From Flavobacterium sp. UBA7665 (lineage in GTDB: Bacteria; Bacteroidota; Bacteroidia; Flavobacteriales; Flavobacteriaceae): a stretch of 7,578 bases of DNA. Below the pieces are notes generated by a model, which made no database searches, was not told where the DNA came from, and worked only from the letters and a program-made list of their open reading frames with translations. This document shows positions 7,508 through 7,578 of the stretch, piece by piece. The position numbers and the translations under genes were made by a program. Every line of letters begins with the position of its first letter. Position 1 is the first letter of the stretch. Location of the stretch: the NCBI GenBank assembly GCA_002483285.1, contig DLHP01000032.1, positions 1-7,578 on the forward strand, read 5' to 3'.

Positions 7508-7578
7508 GAGCTGATTCCCGCTTTCCACTACAATCTTTTTGTCTCGTACCTCGCCAAAAAGGATTTCCGTTTCTATCG
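7508..7578. other. Right flank with no assignable gene
   Basis: These 71 bases follow the regulator's stop codon. No ATG-initiated frame, terminator hairpin or promoter motif is evident. The + frame continuing past the TAG is open to the edge (reading ELIPAFHYNLFVSYLA and on), and two - strand frames are also open. This is too short to call a gene on either strand. Confidence 0.5.

Noticed and set aside
7121..7528. 135-codon - strand frame overlapping the AraC-type gene
   Set aside because: It lies opposite the conserved helix-turn-helix domain and shows no domain of its own; the overlap is too long for a convergent gene end.

Overview
The window looks like a chromosomal segment of a Bacteroidota bacterium, most likely of the Flavobacteriaceae type. 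Three things point there: start codons lack clear Shine-Dalgarno sequences, TAnnTTTG-type -7 promoter elements sit in the gaps between genes, and the proteins read as flavobacterial. Base composition, judged by eye, is close to half G+C in the genes, which is high for Flavobacterium, while the short intergenic gaps are A+T-rich. All five complete genes are on the + strand, and there is no mobile element, RNA gene or CRISPR array.

Positions 1-136 hold a leader region. It has an open frame running in from the left edge and stopping at 72, a perfect 6-bp inverted repeat (73-86), and a TAAATTTG element (108-115) just upstream of the first gene. Positions 137-5616 hold a complete tripartite RND efflux operon: membrane-fusion adaptor, AcrB-like inner-membrane proton antiporter, and TolC-like outer-membrane channel. 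The genes are separated by one base each, so they are almost certainly co-transcribed and translationally coupled. Together they would span the envelope and expel a substrate, probably toxic or amphipathic, that cannot be named from sequence alone.

Positions 5642-6505 encode a bacterial bestrophin-family ion channel. It starts 25 bases after the outer-membrane channel gene, and a promoter-like TAGATTTG lies in the gap, so it may be both read through from the operon and transcribed on its own. A 78-base A+T-rich gap follows, with a small hairpin and a 7-bp inverted repeat next to the start codon of an AraC-family regulator (6584-7507). The last 71 bases show no assignable gene.

I see no clearly new system. 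The points most worth a second look are the palindrome placed where the -33 element of the pump promoter should be, the bestrophin gene attached to the pump operon, and the inverted repeat at the start of the AraC-type gene.
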